A stretch of 64,000 nt of DNA from Beta vulgaris subsp. vulgaris (taxonomy: Eukaryota; Streptophyta; Magnoliopsida; Caryophyllales; Amaranthaceae). Made by a program: the position numbers and the translations under genes. Below are positions 53,786 to 64,000 of the stretch, one piece after another; the stretch's first letter is position 1; each line of letters starts with the position of its first letter. The notes below the pieces were generated by a model that saw only the letters and a program-made list of their open reading frames with translations, made no database searches and had not been told where the DNA came from. The stretch lies in NCBI RefSeq assembly GCF_026745355.1, contig NC_079202.1:52990709-53054708 (forward strand), given 5' to 3'.

Positions 53786-55022
53786 TCTCTATTATATAAG
53801 GGAAGGGGGGAGCAATGGTGTCCTCTTTTGAAATGCCTATTTTGCCCCCCTTTCCTTTCTAAATTACAAAAGGAATGTCAAAATCAAAATCACACTCAAA
53901 AACGAAAACTATCGAAATTAATTTACAACACTCACTCACAAATCACTTAAAAGAAGAAACTTTACAAATCACTCATACAATTGAGAAAATCACGCAAATC
54001 ACTCAAATAATCAGGAAACTTTATTAAAACTTAAAATTAACATACAAACTAAAACTAATAACCTAGAACGTCAATACATACAAAAACATTTCAAAAATTT
54101 ACTTACAAATCACTATTCTCAAGAACCATTCACAATTAATGGTGGGTCATGATAAAAAATAGAGGTGTTTTGTAGTGAAATAGAATTTAGAAGTTAGACA
54201 AAAAAAAAAATTATTTTTTTTATAGTGTTTCCTATATATAATGAAACTTTTACATATATTTGGACCTATCTTTTTCTATTATAAAATAACGATTAATTAT
54301 CAAGGTAAAAAGGTTATGTAAAATATCATTCAAGAATTAAAGTACAACATATCTCTATTATATAAGGGAAGGGGGGAGCTATGGTGTCACTAAATGAAGA
54401 GACTATGTTACCCGTATCTATTCTAAATTACAAATTCACTTACAAATCAAAGGGGGCTTCAAACAAAAATAGCAAAAATATAATTATAACAATCACTCAC
54501 AAGTCAAATAAAATCATAAAATTTCATAATTTAGTTATGCAAATCACTAAAATGAGGAAACTTTACAAAAACTTAAAAATTTACTTACAAACTACAACTT
54601 ATGAAAAAATTAACTTGAAATCAAAGTGTCCACTTTCTTTACAATTTATGAAGTAAAAATCAACTAAAAAATTATATTATTAAATCATAAATAAATTCAA
54701 TAAAATTTCTATTTTGTTCATAGAATTTAACTTTGAAAAGAAAAAAAAAAAAAAAAAAAACAAAAAGAATGGTGAGAGACTTAAGTGACAGAAACTAAAC
54801 CAATCAAATTTTGCAACTAAAAACAATTATACTTCGTATGTCTAATGTTCAAATTTTGACTCTTATGCCGAAGAAAATCGAGGGTCGACCCGATGATGAT
54901 GTTTGACTCATGATCTAGCCTGGTTGACCCAATCATGATATTGAAGGATGGGACCTTTTCTCAAAAAACTCATTTCTGTTTCGAGAAAAATTCAAGCACG
55001 CATCGCGTACAAAGAATTCTAG
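53786..55022 (+). mobile_element. Helitron copy or copies with two 5' ends
   Basis: TCTCTATTATATAAGGGAAG occurs at 53786 and again at 54352. One Helitron-type 3' end (GCACGCATCGCGTAC hairpin, then CTAG, then T) lies at 54996-55022. Both starts follow an A and the end is followed by a T, as expected. The arrangement is either a complete element 54352-55022 next to the remains of an earlier one, or one element with a duplicated 5' end. The interior is AT-rich with CAAATCACTCA-type words, no Rep/helicase. Confidence 0.7.
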
Positions 55023-55988
55023 TTAAAATTAGGCAATGGTAAGCCCAATATTAAAAAGAGAATTAGCCCAATAGTGACTAGATTAATTTCTTTCGTTGAC
55101 GAGTTTAATCCATTTAGTTACTAGGTCTACTTTTATATTAAAATTAGGCTCTTTCTTTTAATATTTTTTACTACTTAAAAGTAATACGGATTCTCATTCA
55201 TTTCGGAAATGGAAAAAAAAATCTTCTGCCTGATCAAATTCTATCATTACTGTACTACTCAATCTTAGTGAGCCACAAGATTTGCACTCAAAGTAAATAA
55301 ATATAGAATTTAAATTGGCGTACGATTATGTTTCTTTATCTTCAATCATGTACCGCTACTTTTTAACAACCTGTTAATCGAGAGTGGTGTCAATGTTACT
55401 AAGCTATTACTAATGTTCAAATTAAATTTCAAGTCTACGTAAAACTTCTGAAATTTAAGATAGAGTGTAGAAAATAAAGAAACGCAAGAATACCATAAAT
55501 TTGTGATGGGAATAGGAAAATGAGCGATGGGTCGTTGCATCACCTTCTAGTACGCATAGTGGTCAGTGGACGCTGTCTGTGCTCCCAGTACTCGCGAGTA
55601 CTGACTATTGACGAAGAAGTTGTAGGAATTTGCATTATAGTGCAAAATTTGTTAAACTATCATGTTGATGGGCTCTTTTCTTGATTTACTTTTGCAGTGA
55701 AATTAGTTATATCATTGTAATTGAATGATTATGTATTTTTTTTAAAAAAAAAAAAGAGGAGTCTGCCAAAATTTAGAGTATTTAACATCTGTTACATCTC
55801 CTCGTCGAAAATTAAGACATTTGAGAGACTAGTAGCAGTAAACGAAACTTCTCTATCTCTGGCAATACTAGTTGATATAATTTATAATTACCCTAAACAA
55901 TGAAGAGGGAGAGAGAAAGTGGGTCAATTTTTGCATATTACAGAAGAAAGCATATAATTGGTATATTATAAATTATATCAAAATTAAA
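55023..55988. other. AT-rich spacer
   Basis: I see nothing beyond short frames and A/T runs. Confidence 0.6.
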
Positions 55989-55993
55989 CAATG

Positions 55994-57227
55994 TGTTGGA
56001 ACACAAGGTGACACTCAAGAAGGGGGATTGAATTGAGTGACGAAATTTGATCGATTTTCGCAAAACTTTTGTTATCGCACAGGGCCAGACACTGAGTGAA
56101 ACGCTCGAAAATTTCTGTTTTGAGTTTTTGCGGAAATTAAAACTAAAACTATATTAAATCAATACTCAAACTCAAGATATAACGTGGTTCAATCTCACCT
56201 CTGAGATCTACGTCCACAAGAAACAAAAACTCTTTTATTTCTTTAAATCCTAAAATATCAACCTCTTGATACAATAAGATTTCCCTCACTACTAATCTAG
56301 TAGCGACCCCCAACACTTAACTCTAGTGTTGACACTCTCTATAATGGTGAAATTACAGAAAGAAAACGACCCTCAATTGTGTGCTTCTTAGTCAAGCAAT
56401 TTAGAGGACAATTACACTCGTATATTCGTTACTTGAATCTGACTCAAACAGTGCTATACTCTGTGTGAAGGAAATAGTTTTCAGCTCTTAATATCTCCGA
56501 TTTTTCTCTCTGAAAACTTGAGATCTAAAAGTGAATTATAAATCCCTTTTATAAGACTTGGTTTGGACGAAAATCCTTCAAAAATATCTTTATCTTTTAA
56601 TCCTTAATTTAAGGGATAAAATCTCTTTTTAGAAAAACAAACTTTATCTTTTTCTATCTTTATCTTTAATCTCAAAAAGATAAGTTTTTTCTTATTAGAA
56701 TTTCTTTTCAACTAAAATTCTGTTTTTATCAAAAAATATTTTCCAAATCCTTTTTGAAAACCAAATTACGTTGTTTACTAAAATTCTTTTCTAAAACTCG
56801 TTTTCATAAAACACGTTTATAAAAATATTTTTCTAAAACCACGTTTTTATAAAATTCTTTTTCTAAAACATTTTTTATGAAAATCTTTTATCTTATTTTA
56901 TAAACTAATTTCCTTTTTATATAGACATATAATATTAATACAATTATTTATTTTCTTAACTCTAAGAAAATAATAATTATACTAATTTTATATTTCTATA
57001 TTTAGCACATAGTATATCACCTAATTCAAGCCTATTACATTTTTACACAAAGTAACTATTCTAAAGGAACATATAAACTTGACTTCAATCTTGATTCTTC
57101 TTTTCTTCAAAGTCTTCATTTATTAATTCCTTTCTTCATGCATCTGTTTCAACTGTTACATACTTTCATACTATAACATATTATATTAATTTTCATCATC
57201 AAAACATAACATATTACATGCACAACA
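55994..57227 (-). mobile_element. Solo LTR of the Sirevirus-like family
   Basis: 1234 bp, the reverse complement of the Sirevirus LTR, from TGTTGGAACAC to TGCACAACA. Perfect 5-bp target duplication CAATG (55989-55993 and 57228-57232). It is strikingly close to the LTR at 923-2181, sharing the same A/T-run pattern and CTTGGTTTGGACG segment, and less close to the LTRs of 22078-32404. Formed by LTR-LTR recombination, with a small local deletion near 56810. Confidence 0.92.
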
Positions 57228-57391
57228 CAATGAATCGAGAAGGTAGTATTATGTATTCCATGGTAGTGATTATTAATGGTCATAACTAATAGCATTCAAT
57301 CTTGTTGGCCACTACGTATGAAAACTTTGATGTTTGCATCAAGGTTTTAGTTGCAGATAAATAGTAGAGATGAGAGAAATGTTGTTGCTTA

Positions 57392-57628
57392 TGTAACATT
57401 GGACTTTTCACATTTGTCGAGGCACAACTTTGACCGATAATATCTCCAATTGTATAAAAGTAAAAATTATAAAAAAATATATATTTGGAAAGTGTATACC
57501 GTGACGAATCAAACAAGATCCCACATGACTATATTTTTTCTTATGTATAAATAACAATTAGTGGTCAAAGTGTAATGGATGAATAGTGCCCAAAGTTAAT
57601 ATGTTACATCTAAAAAAAACGGAGGGAG
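57392..57628. mobile_element. Stowaway-like MITE in the truncated LTR
   Basis: 237 bp flanked by TA on each side, absent from the intact LTR (compare 62634). The right terminus is ACGGAGGGAG; the left terminus starts with the TGTAACAT that lies 19 bases inside the right end, so the outermost left repeat has been lost. Confidence 0.65.
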
Positions 57629-58087
57629 TATTATTTTCTCTCCGGATTACAATGCATTCCCTCTAGAAAGAGGAATATGCACATCATAGGTTATATCTGG
57701 TCTGGTGATAGTAAGATAGATGAGTCTACCAACTAGTCTTAATACTCAGTTATGTGAGGAAGGGTCCCCCATATCAGCAGTGAGTTTAAGGTTAGCTTCT
57801 AGGGGTAATCTCACTGGCTTTGATTGTGCATACCATACTCTTTCACAAGATCAGTTGCATATTTCTTTTGAGATAAGAAAAAATCAGTGTTGGACCTATC
57901 TATTTCAATCCAAAGGAAGTATCTGATGGCTCCCAAATCTTTCATGTGGAATGCAAATGATAAGTACTGCTTGACTTGAGTGATGACATGTTCATCATTG
58001 CCTGCAATGAGCAGGTCATCAATGTAGACCAGGATAAAAACAAAGGAGTGGGTTGTCTGTTGAGTGAAGAGGGAATAATCAATCTTA

Positions 58088-58402
58088 GGTGTTGTTTGGT
58101 TGGAAGCTATTTCCCTTGGAAATAGAAATTCCTAGGAAATGCATTATGGGTGTTGTGTTTGGTTGGAGGGAAATGGGAGAAGCATAGGAAATACAAATTC
58201 CAAGGGAAATAGAATTTCCCATGAAACATGGGAAATCACTCACCAAGCCCCCCCTTGGTGAGTAATTTCCTAGGAAATGCAATTTCCTATGGTGTCAACC
58301 AAACAATTTTGTCTAATTTCTAGGAAATTAACAATGGAAATAACTTCCCATGAAATGTAAATTCCCATGGGAAATTACTTCCCATGTGAACCAAACGAGA
58401 CC
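58088..58402. mobile_element. Tourist/PIF-Harbinger-like MITE
   Basis: 315 bp, termini GGTGTTGTTTGGTT and AACCAAACGAGACC, target duplication TTA (58085-58087 and 58403-58405). The interior is made of repeated AAATTTCC(T/C)A(G/T)GGAAAT-type palindromes. Lies in the RT region of the Copia element. Confidence 0.85.
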
Positions 58403-58927
58403 TTAGACTGTTGGAATTCATAGTCCTTGAGAGCTGAAGAGAGTTTGGCAAACCACTGTCTAGGGGTCTGTTTGAGCCTATAGAGTGATTTTTTTAGTTG
58501 ACACTTTTTTTGTGAGGTTTTTCGGTGAGGTTGAGCAGGTTTTATCTACTGAAATTCTGTTGTTCAAGTTAGTATACCCAGGGGGGAGTTGCATGTACAC
58601 AGTTTCCAGCAAGTCTCCATGAAGGAAGGCATTTTTTACATCCATTTGGATGACATGCCAGCCTTCAATAGCTGCGGGATCTCACAGTAGTGAGCTTGGC
58701 AACTGGGGCAAATGTTTCTTGGTAGTTTATGCCATATTGTTGCCTACATCCCAGCACTACAAGCCTAGCCTTGTGCCTCTCAATGGTGCCATCTGGGTTG
58801 TGTTTAGTTTTGAAGATCCATTTACAGCCTATGGCTTTCTTGCCAGCTGGAAGAGTGGTGATGGCACATGTGTCATTGGTTTCCAGAGCCTGGAGCTCCT
58901 CATTCATAACACATACCCAATGATGAT

Positions 58928-59558
58928 TAGACCTGGCAATCGGAAAAATCGGATCGGATACGGGCCGAATCAATTCAGAACGAACCGTTTTCGGATCAAG
59001 TTATATTCGGACCGGACCAATTTTGGATTATGTTTCAGATCATTATCGAAATGGAATGCTTTTCGAATCGGACGGTTGTGGATCGAATGGTAGATTGTCT
59101 CATCTTTATTATATATGGAGTTGTTACTCCTTTGGTTTGATGGTTTCTTTGACTATGAGCTTTTGTTATGCATATATAGAACTGTCACTCTTCGTGCTTT
59201 CTAAAGGAATACATAACTAATTTTCATAGTCAGAACTTGTGCCAAAGAGTGCTTGTGATAATCGTTTTTTTTTTTTAACTGGTCAATTTCGGGTACTTTG
59301 GATCAAAGCCTAATGGAAGCCAATAATTTCTTATTGCGTTGAGATCGGGTTACCTTTGGATCGGATTAATTTCGGATCGAGCAAGATCATATTGGATCAT
59401 TCGCATTTGGGATGAGTTTCGGGTGAAGATTATTTCAGACCAGATTCGGATCGACCGGATCGTTTCGGATTCTGACCAAAGTTCAGACCATCTAGTTCGG
59501 ACTCATATCGGATATTTCGGACCGGATTTTCGGATCAGGATCAATTTTGTCAGGTCTA
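58928..59558. mobile_element. Non-autonomous hAT element, small
   Basis: 631 bp with termini TAGACCTGGCAA and TTGTCAGGTCTA and perfect 8-bp duplication ATGATGAT (58920-58927 and 59559-59566) within RT. Subterminal TCGGATC-type words recur on both sides, about a dozen per end. Same terminal family as 47381-49183. No transposase. Confidence 0.9.
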
Positions 59559-62500
59559 ATGATGATGTTTTACAACATCCTTGAAGTGAGTTGGGTCAGT
59601 GACCTGATTGGAATGGGAGAGGAAAGCAGCAAACTCAGGTTGGATGTGAGTAGTAGCAAGGTTGGCTATGTGTGTAGTGGGGGGTTGTTGTGAGAGGAGC
59701 CTGAGTGGATGTTAGAGTGAAGGTTAGTGACATAGTCATATAACCAAGTAGGTTGTTTGTGTAGTTTGGCATACCTCCTAGGGGGAGGATTAGGAGGTAT
59801 TTGAACATGCGGTGTATTTATAGGTGAGTTTTGTGTGGGAGGGTTAGGTGGGCTGGTAGGTGGGCTGTTAGGTGTAGGTGACATGGGTGCAGGAGACCTG
59901 ACTGGTGATGCAGGTGCAGATGTGTTTGTTACTTGATCTACAAGATCAAAGTCGTGCTGGGTGTTTTGTGGAGTAAAGGTAGGCATATCAACAGGGAGAT
60001 GGTGTTTATACGAAGATGAGTGAGTGTTGTAGGGAAATATTTGCTCATGGAATTTCACATCTCTAGATGTGAATGTTTGCTTAGTGAGTAGGTTCGGTAG
60101 GGTGTATCCTTTTTTGTTCATTGGATACCCTAGGAACACACAAGGGAGACCCCTAGGTTTAAATTTGTCTTTGTGAGATGTGGGGTTGCAAGCTAAAGCC
60201 AAACATCCAAATGCTTTCATCAAGGTATAATCAGGTTTCTTTCCAACACCAGCTCATATGGTGTTTTGTTGTTGATGGCAACAGATGGTAGCCTATTAGT
60301 GATGTAGGTGGCAGTGAGCACACAATCACCCTAATAACATAGGGGTAGACCATCTTGGAACCTGAGGGCTCTTGTCATTTCCAAGATATTTCTATGCTTT
60401 ATTTCTTTCACACCTCCCATTTTGTTGAGGCCTATCCACACATGTAGTTTGGTGTGTTATGCCCAAGTCTCCAAAGAACCTCTTACAATGCTTATCATCA
60501 AATTCAAGAGCATTGTCAGATCTCACTATTTTCACTTTGGCTTGAAATTGATTTTGCACAAACAAAACAAATTTCCTAACCACACCATAAGCTTCAGATT
60601 TCAACCTGAGTAATTGAACCCAGGTAGCCCTAGCGAGATCATGTACAATAGTTAGGAAGTATTTGTATGCTTCCTTAGTTTGGACCTTGTATGGTCCCCA
60701 TATATCAATGTGTATCAATTCAAACTTGCTCTTAGCACATGACATAGTAGCAGAATATGGCAATTTAGTAAACTTTGCAAGAGGACAAGTCAAACAAACA
60801 TCATGCTGATTTTTGCATATATGAGAAATACATCAGTTTTGTAAATTCTCTCCATAAGAGCATGCCCTAATCTATTATGCCATAAGTTACATTCACTGAA
60901 ATTAGCTACATTACATTTAGTACTTTGCTGAAGCACAACATTGTTAGCTAATTGTGAACTAACTTTACTGACTTAATTCATCCTTGGTTTAGTGTTTTTC
61001 TTGCCTTCATTTCTCCTTCCTGATTCTACTAAGTAAAACAAGCCACCAGCAGCTTTTCCAACAGCCTTAGTTGTCCGTGTAGCAGAGTCCTAGATCACAC
61101 ACAATCCAAGATAAAAATTCATCTACATTCATTGTCCTACACCAGTTTACTGACAAACAACAAACTATGATGGACAGGATTATACAACACATGTTTCAGT
61201 GTCAGGTTGTTTTGAAGATTAACATTACCAGTATGGGTTATTTCCAATATTTTTCCATTTGGTAGATGTATCTTAGGTTTACCCTTGGTAGGTATAGGTT
61301 TTTCAAGGTGATGTATATCACCAGTCATATAGTCACTGGCCCCTGAGTCAATGATCCGGTCATTCATGCTTCTGGAGACTATATTACAAGATATCATACC
61401 TACAAAATTTTGATCTAGCTCCTCCTCAGTTTCATGCCCAGCTTTGGAAGACTTAGAACCTGAGGGAACCATCTTTAGGAGTTGTTCAAGCTGAGTAGCA
61501 ATGAGAGACACACTCTCATCAAATGTATGAGCATTTACAGCCAACTTATGCCCTTGGTTTGGTTTGTTCCATCTCCCCTGCACCCATTGCTTCCTTGTTT
61601 CTCTGCTACTTCTTGTATTGAGGATGAATTTTAGGAAATCCAACAACTCTCCATCACTCTTCAGTGGAGTGGTTTTTCCTTCCACACACTGTGCAACCAG
61701 GCCCAAATTCAATGTTTCTCCTTTGAGGCCTGGATTCTCCTCATTTGTTATACATAGCAACAACATCTGGTTCAGAGTTTCTCTTTGTGTGCTTCTTCTT
61801 GAAGTAATGTTCCACATGCTACTCATACACTTGGTAGAGAAGATTGCATGGTGGCTTCTCTGAGGTGCATATTCTTCATCAAGTACATTCAGAAATTGGA
61901 ACAAATGTTGTTCTTCTCTTTGTCTGTTCATGGCTTGAATGAACTCATTTACCTCAGGACTCATCTGGGTAAGTGCATGAAGAAGATTCAAACCCTCTAT
62001 TTCTTCCCATAGCGCACTCATGTCAGCATGATACTCACTTATGGGTCTTTCATTTTGCTTCTTTGTATTTCCTAGCACCATTTGTCTGAGAGTACCTCAC
62101 TTATAGCTGTTTTCACACCTCTCTTGCTGTGCTTAGGAATAGCGTGGACCTTTTGATGGTCTCACTCATTGATCCCATCAACCAAGCAATTACCATGCTG
62201 TTGTAGGTATCCCATTGCTCAACCTTAACATCATCTTCAGTTTCTATCTTTATCACTCCACTCACAAACCCTAACTTCCTTTTAGATACCAGCACAATCT
62301 CCATTGATATCCTCCATTCTCTATAGTTTCCAGCTTCTGTCAGTTTCTCCACTGAGACAGAACTTTGGAGGGATGTAAGTACAAAGGGTTTTGAATATCA
62401 GACAGTTTTGCCATTGAAAGGGACGAATTTAAGGGAAAATACATTGGTTGAAGGGAAGGATTGATGAACAGGTTAAGAAGAAGGGAAAGTAGGTGAAAGG

Positions 62501-62564
62501 AAGGAAGAAAGAATTTATTTTGAGGTTCAAAAAAATGGTTGCACTAGGACCTGCTCTGATACCA

Positions 62565-62873
62565 TGAAAACTTTGATGTTTGCATCAAGGTTTTAGTTGC
62601 AGAGATGAGAGAAATGTTGTTGCTTAGTATTATTTTCTCTCTGGATTACAATGCATTCCCTCTACTATATATAGCCGAGATAGAGGAATAAAAAAGGGGG
62701 GTTCAGTTCCACTACCAATGCAGCCCCTGATCCTAGGTGATGATTCCAATAAGGACAAAATAACAGATACCTAGTACAACAGCATTGATTACACTACAGA
62801 CAAGAAATAAAAGATAGCAGTGGCCTTGTTATCAAGGACAAAAAGAAAGGGCATGTGGTCCTTCTATTCTTCA
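62565..62873 (-). repeat. 5' LTR of the right-hand Copia element
   Basis: 309 bp; minus-strand end AAAGTTTTCA joins the primer site. Its counterpart at 57319-57665 shares TTTGATGTTTGCATCAAGG and TTTTCTCTC(C/T)GGATTACAATG before the deletion point. Confidence 0.85.
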
Positions 62874-62878
62874 ACGTA

Positions 62879-63434
62879 GAATAGTATATGGTCAAGTCAA
62901 TAAGTCATGCGAACAATGCAAATCTGATCTGATATGGGAGCTAAACTCAGTCGATCATTTACTCATATCGCTTGGACTTGTATCCATGATAAATATTAAA
63001 GTCGTTAAAAAATGACCTGATTTGAGAACCGATCTAAACCTGTAATGACATGTAAACTTTGGTAAAACAGGTCATTTGTAACCTTACGTGTACCCAACCT
63101 GATAATAAGTTATCTTGACCCAGCACTCCATGACATGAATTGAACCGAAACCTGCCCAAAAAAGACTCATAATTGAAGTGATGTGGCCTAACAACGATCC
63201 AAACCTGATTCAAGACCTGGCCTGATTAGCACCTGAAACCGATTATAACTCGACACAACCTGTTATTGTTCCGACTTGTTGCGACCTATTACCTGATTTT
63301 ACCAAACCTGTTGCGACCCTGTACTTGGTTTTATCTGACGTGTTGCTACCCATTTCTCGTTATCCGACTTGTTGGTTGTTGATAACTCGATTTGCCATTA
63401 ACGTCATCACATAGTAACATAAATCATAACCTAA
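62879..63434. other. Spacer with ACCTG-rich words
   Basis: No gene. Frequent ACCTGATT, GACCTG and AACCTG words in 62990-63380 look like the subterminal part of another hAT-like element, and the same style of sequence resumes after 63640. No termini identified. Confidence 0.35.
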
Positions 63435-64000
63435 CACTACTAGAAAAAGGCATATAAACCCCCTAAAAACTCCTTAGAGACTCACTCAAGAGGTGGTTCT
63501 TAACTAAGTGATTTCTTAGTAAACTAAATGAACTACTCAAGCATTGATTTTTAATGGAACCTTTTAATAATTATACAAATGTGAAGTAGCGCCACACAAG
63601 TTTTATGGCTCGTTCCGTACTCGAAGCGATTCAAAAGTGACCTGAAACCAAGTATGCCACAATGTAATTATAACCCAGCCTAATAACTACCGACCTGAAC
63701 TTGACTAGAACATGTCAATGACCCAAACCGTTATTGTACTGACCTGATAAATTTCTGACCACGGAGGACCTAAATGCCATAAACTTGATCCGAGACTAGA
63801 TGACCAGTCCCAAAATTGATCGTGTCAAACACGGCCGAATATGAAAGAAAAAACAAACTCAAGCAGACCTGGTCGAATAACGATTGTTCCCGATCGATCA
63901 GCACCCCATCAGTTGGATTTGATGAGCTTACACGACTTGACCGAACATGACCTGAAGCCTGAGATGACCTAACATGAATCCGACTCGAGTAACTGAATTG
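63435..64000 (+). mobile_element. Left terminus of a CACTA-type element
   Basis: CACTACTAGAAAAAGGC at 63435 is a classical CACTA terminus, close to the CACTAGTAGAAAAAAGG end at 15545. No transposase, and the other end is either beyond the window or lost, so the right boundary given here is only the window edge. Confidence 0.55.

Larger units (their letters stand above)
57660..62414 (-). pseudogene. Copia polyprotein, broken by shifts and three insertions
   Basis: Gag probably starts at the ATG at 62414 and shifts frame near 62350. Gag and protease sequence runs to 61137, with an I-D-S-G-A-S protease motif at about 61345. Integrase lies at 60793-60390 (H-I-D-I-W-G-P, then R-S-D-N-A-L-E and a closing P-Q-Q-N-G). 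Its C-terminal tail with G-C-L-A and V-F-L-G-Y lies at 60223-59666. RT starts before 59566, is split by the hAT (58928-59558), continues to 58640 and then 57660 with the Tourist-like MITE inside, and ends in a T-R-P-D-I-T-Y segment at about 57690. No Y-V-D-D box in an open frame. Confidence 0.8.
57319..62873 (-). mobile_element. Copia retrotransposon with a terminal deletion and nested insertions
   Basis: Minus-strand element bounded by target duplication ACGTA (57314-57318 and 62874-62878). The right LTR is complete (62565-62873) and is followed on the minus strand by a primer site TGGTATCAGAGCAGG. The left LTR keeps its outer part (57319 to about 57665). It then passes directly into RT/RNase H sequence, so the end of pol and part of that LTR were deleted. 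Nested inside are a Stowaway-like MITE, a Tourist-like MITE and a hAT element. Order gag-protease-integrase-RT marks it as Copia. Confidence 0.88.

Noticed and set aside
57720..57926. Plus-strand frame of 68 codons
   Set aside because: Complement of the Copia RT/RNase H remnant, whose family motifs are on the minus strand.
59339..59584. Plus-strand frame rich in Arg, Ile and Ser
   Set aside because: Made of the TCGGATC subterminal repeats of the small hAT element.

Overview
This is nuclear DNA from a flowering plant, most likely a eudicot. It holds genes with introns, AT-rich spacers and nested retrotransposons, LINEs, MITEs, Helitrons and a tRNA-derived SINE. The plant-type chalcone synthase fold and the Sirevirus, CACTA and hAT families support this. 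The polyketide synthase wording reminds me of Caryophyllales (Polygonaceae, amaranth or pink relatives), but I cannot settle the order or species. Only two genes look intact and functional: a pair of chalcone-synthase-like type III polyketide synthases at 16893-19163 and 49924-52192. Both are on the + strand, with two exons, 393 codons and the usual phase-1 intron inside a Cys codon.

The window is organised as a tandem segmental duplication. Unit A runs from about 2182 to 19730 and unit B from about 32860 to 52720. The same blocks occur in the same order in both: a degenerate block, a spacer, a minus-strand gene remnant (12370-13000 and 40170-40790), the synthase promoter and the synthase gene. 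Almost all the length difference comes from transposons that entered one unit only. Several can be dated to after the duplication because the sister unit keeps the empty site.

Unit A insertions: a LINE fragment carrying a TRIM (3256-6133), a second LINE (6699-8935), a 2.35-kb element with inverted termini (9150-11496), a CACTA-type element beside MITE-like sequence (13891-15770), and a 10.3-kb Sirevirus-type Copia element downstream (22078-32404; TSD AAGAT). Unit B insertions: a TRIM carrying a Helitron (33163-34218), a gag-only LTR element with almost identical LTRs (36272-39819), a decayed Tork/Tnt1-like Copia element (41008-45976), a TRIM solo LTR (46201-46410), and a Stowaway carrying a hAT (47253-49428) that ends about 500 bp upstream of the second synthase. 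The left edge (1-2181) holds the 5' part of another Sirevirus relative on the minus strand. The right flank (52.7-64 kb) has a SINE, Helitrons, a solo Sirevirus LTR, a Copia element with three nested insertions, and the start of a CACTA element.

The two synthases would act in phenylpropanoid or polyketide metabolism: a CoA-linked starter plus malonyl-CoA giving a chalcone or related product. Both keep the Cys-His-Asn triad but carry Cys at the position of alfalfa CHS Thr197 and Asn at the CoA-contacting Lys62, so the product is open. The most unusual signals are the mosaic divergence of the two genes, and a short motif (GGCACTGAGC versus GGCACTGTGC) scattered through LTR, gag and pol of the Sirevirus elements that changes in step between two subfamilies. 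All repeat boundaries and identities were judged by eye.
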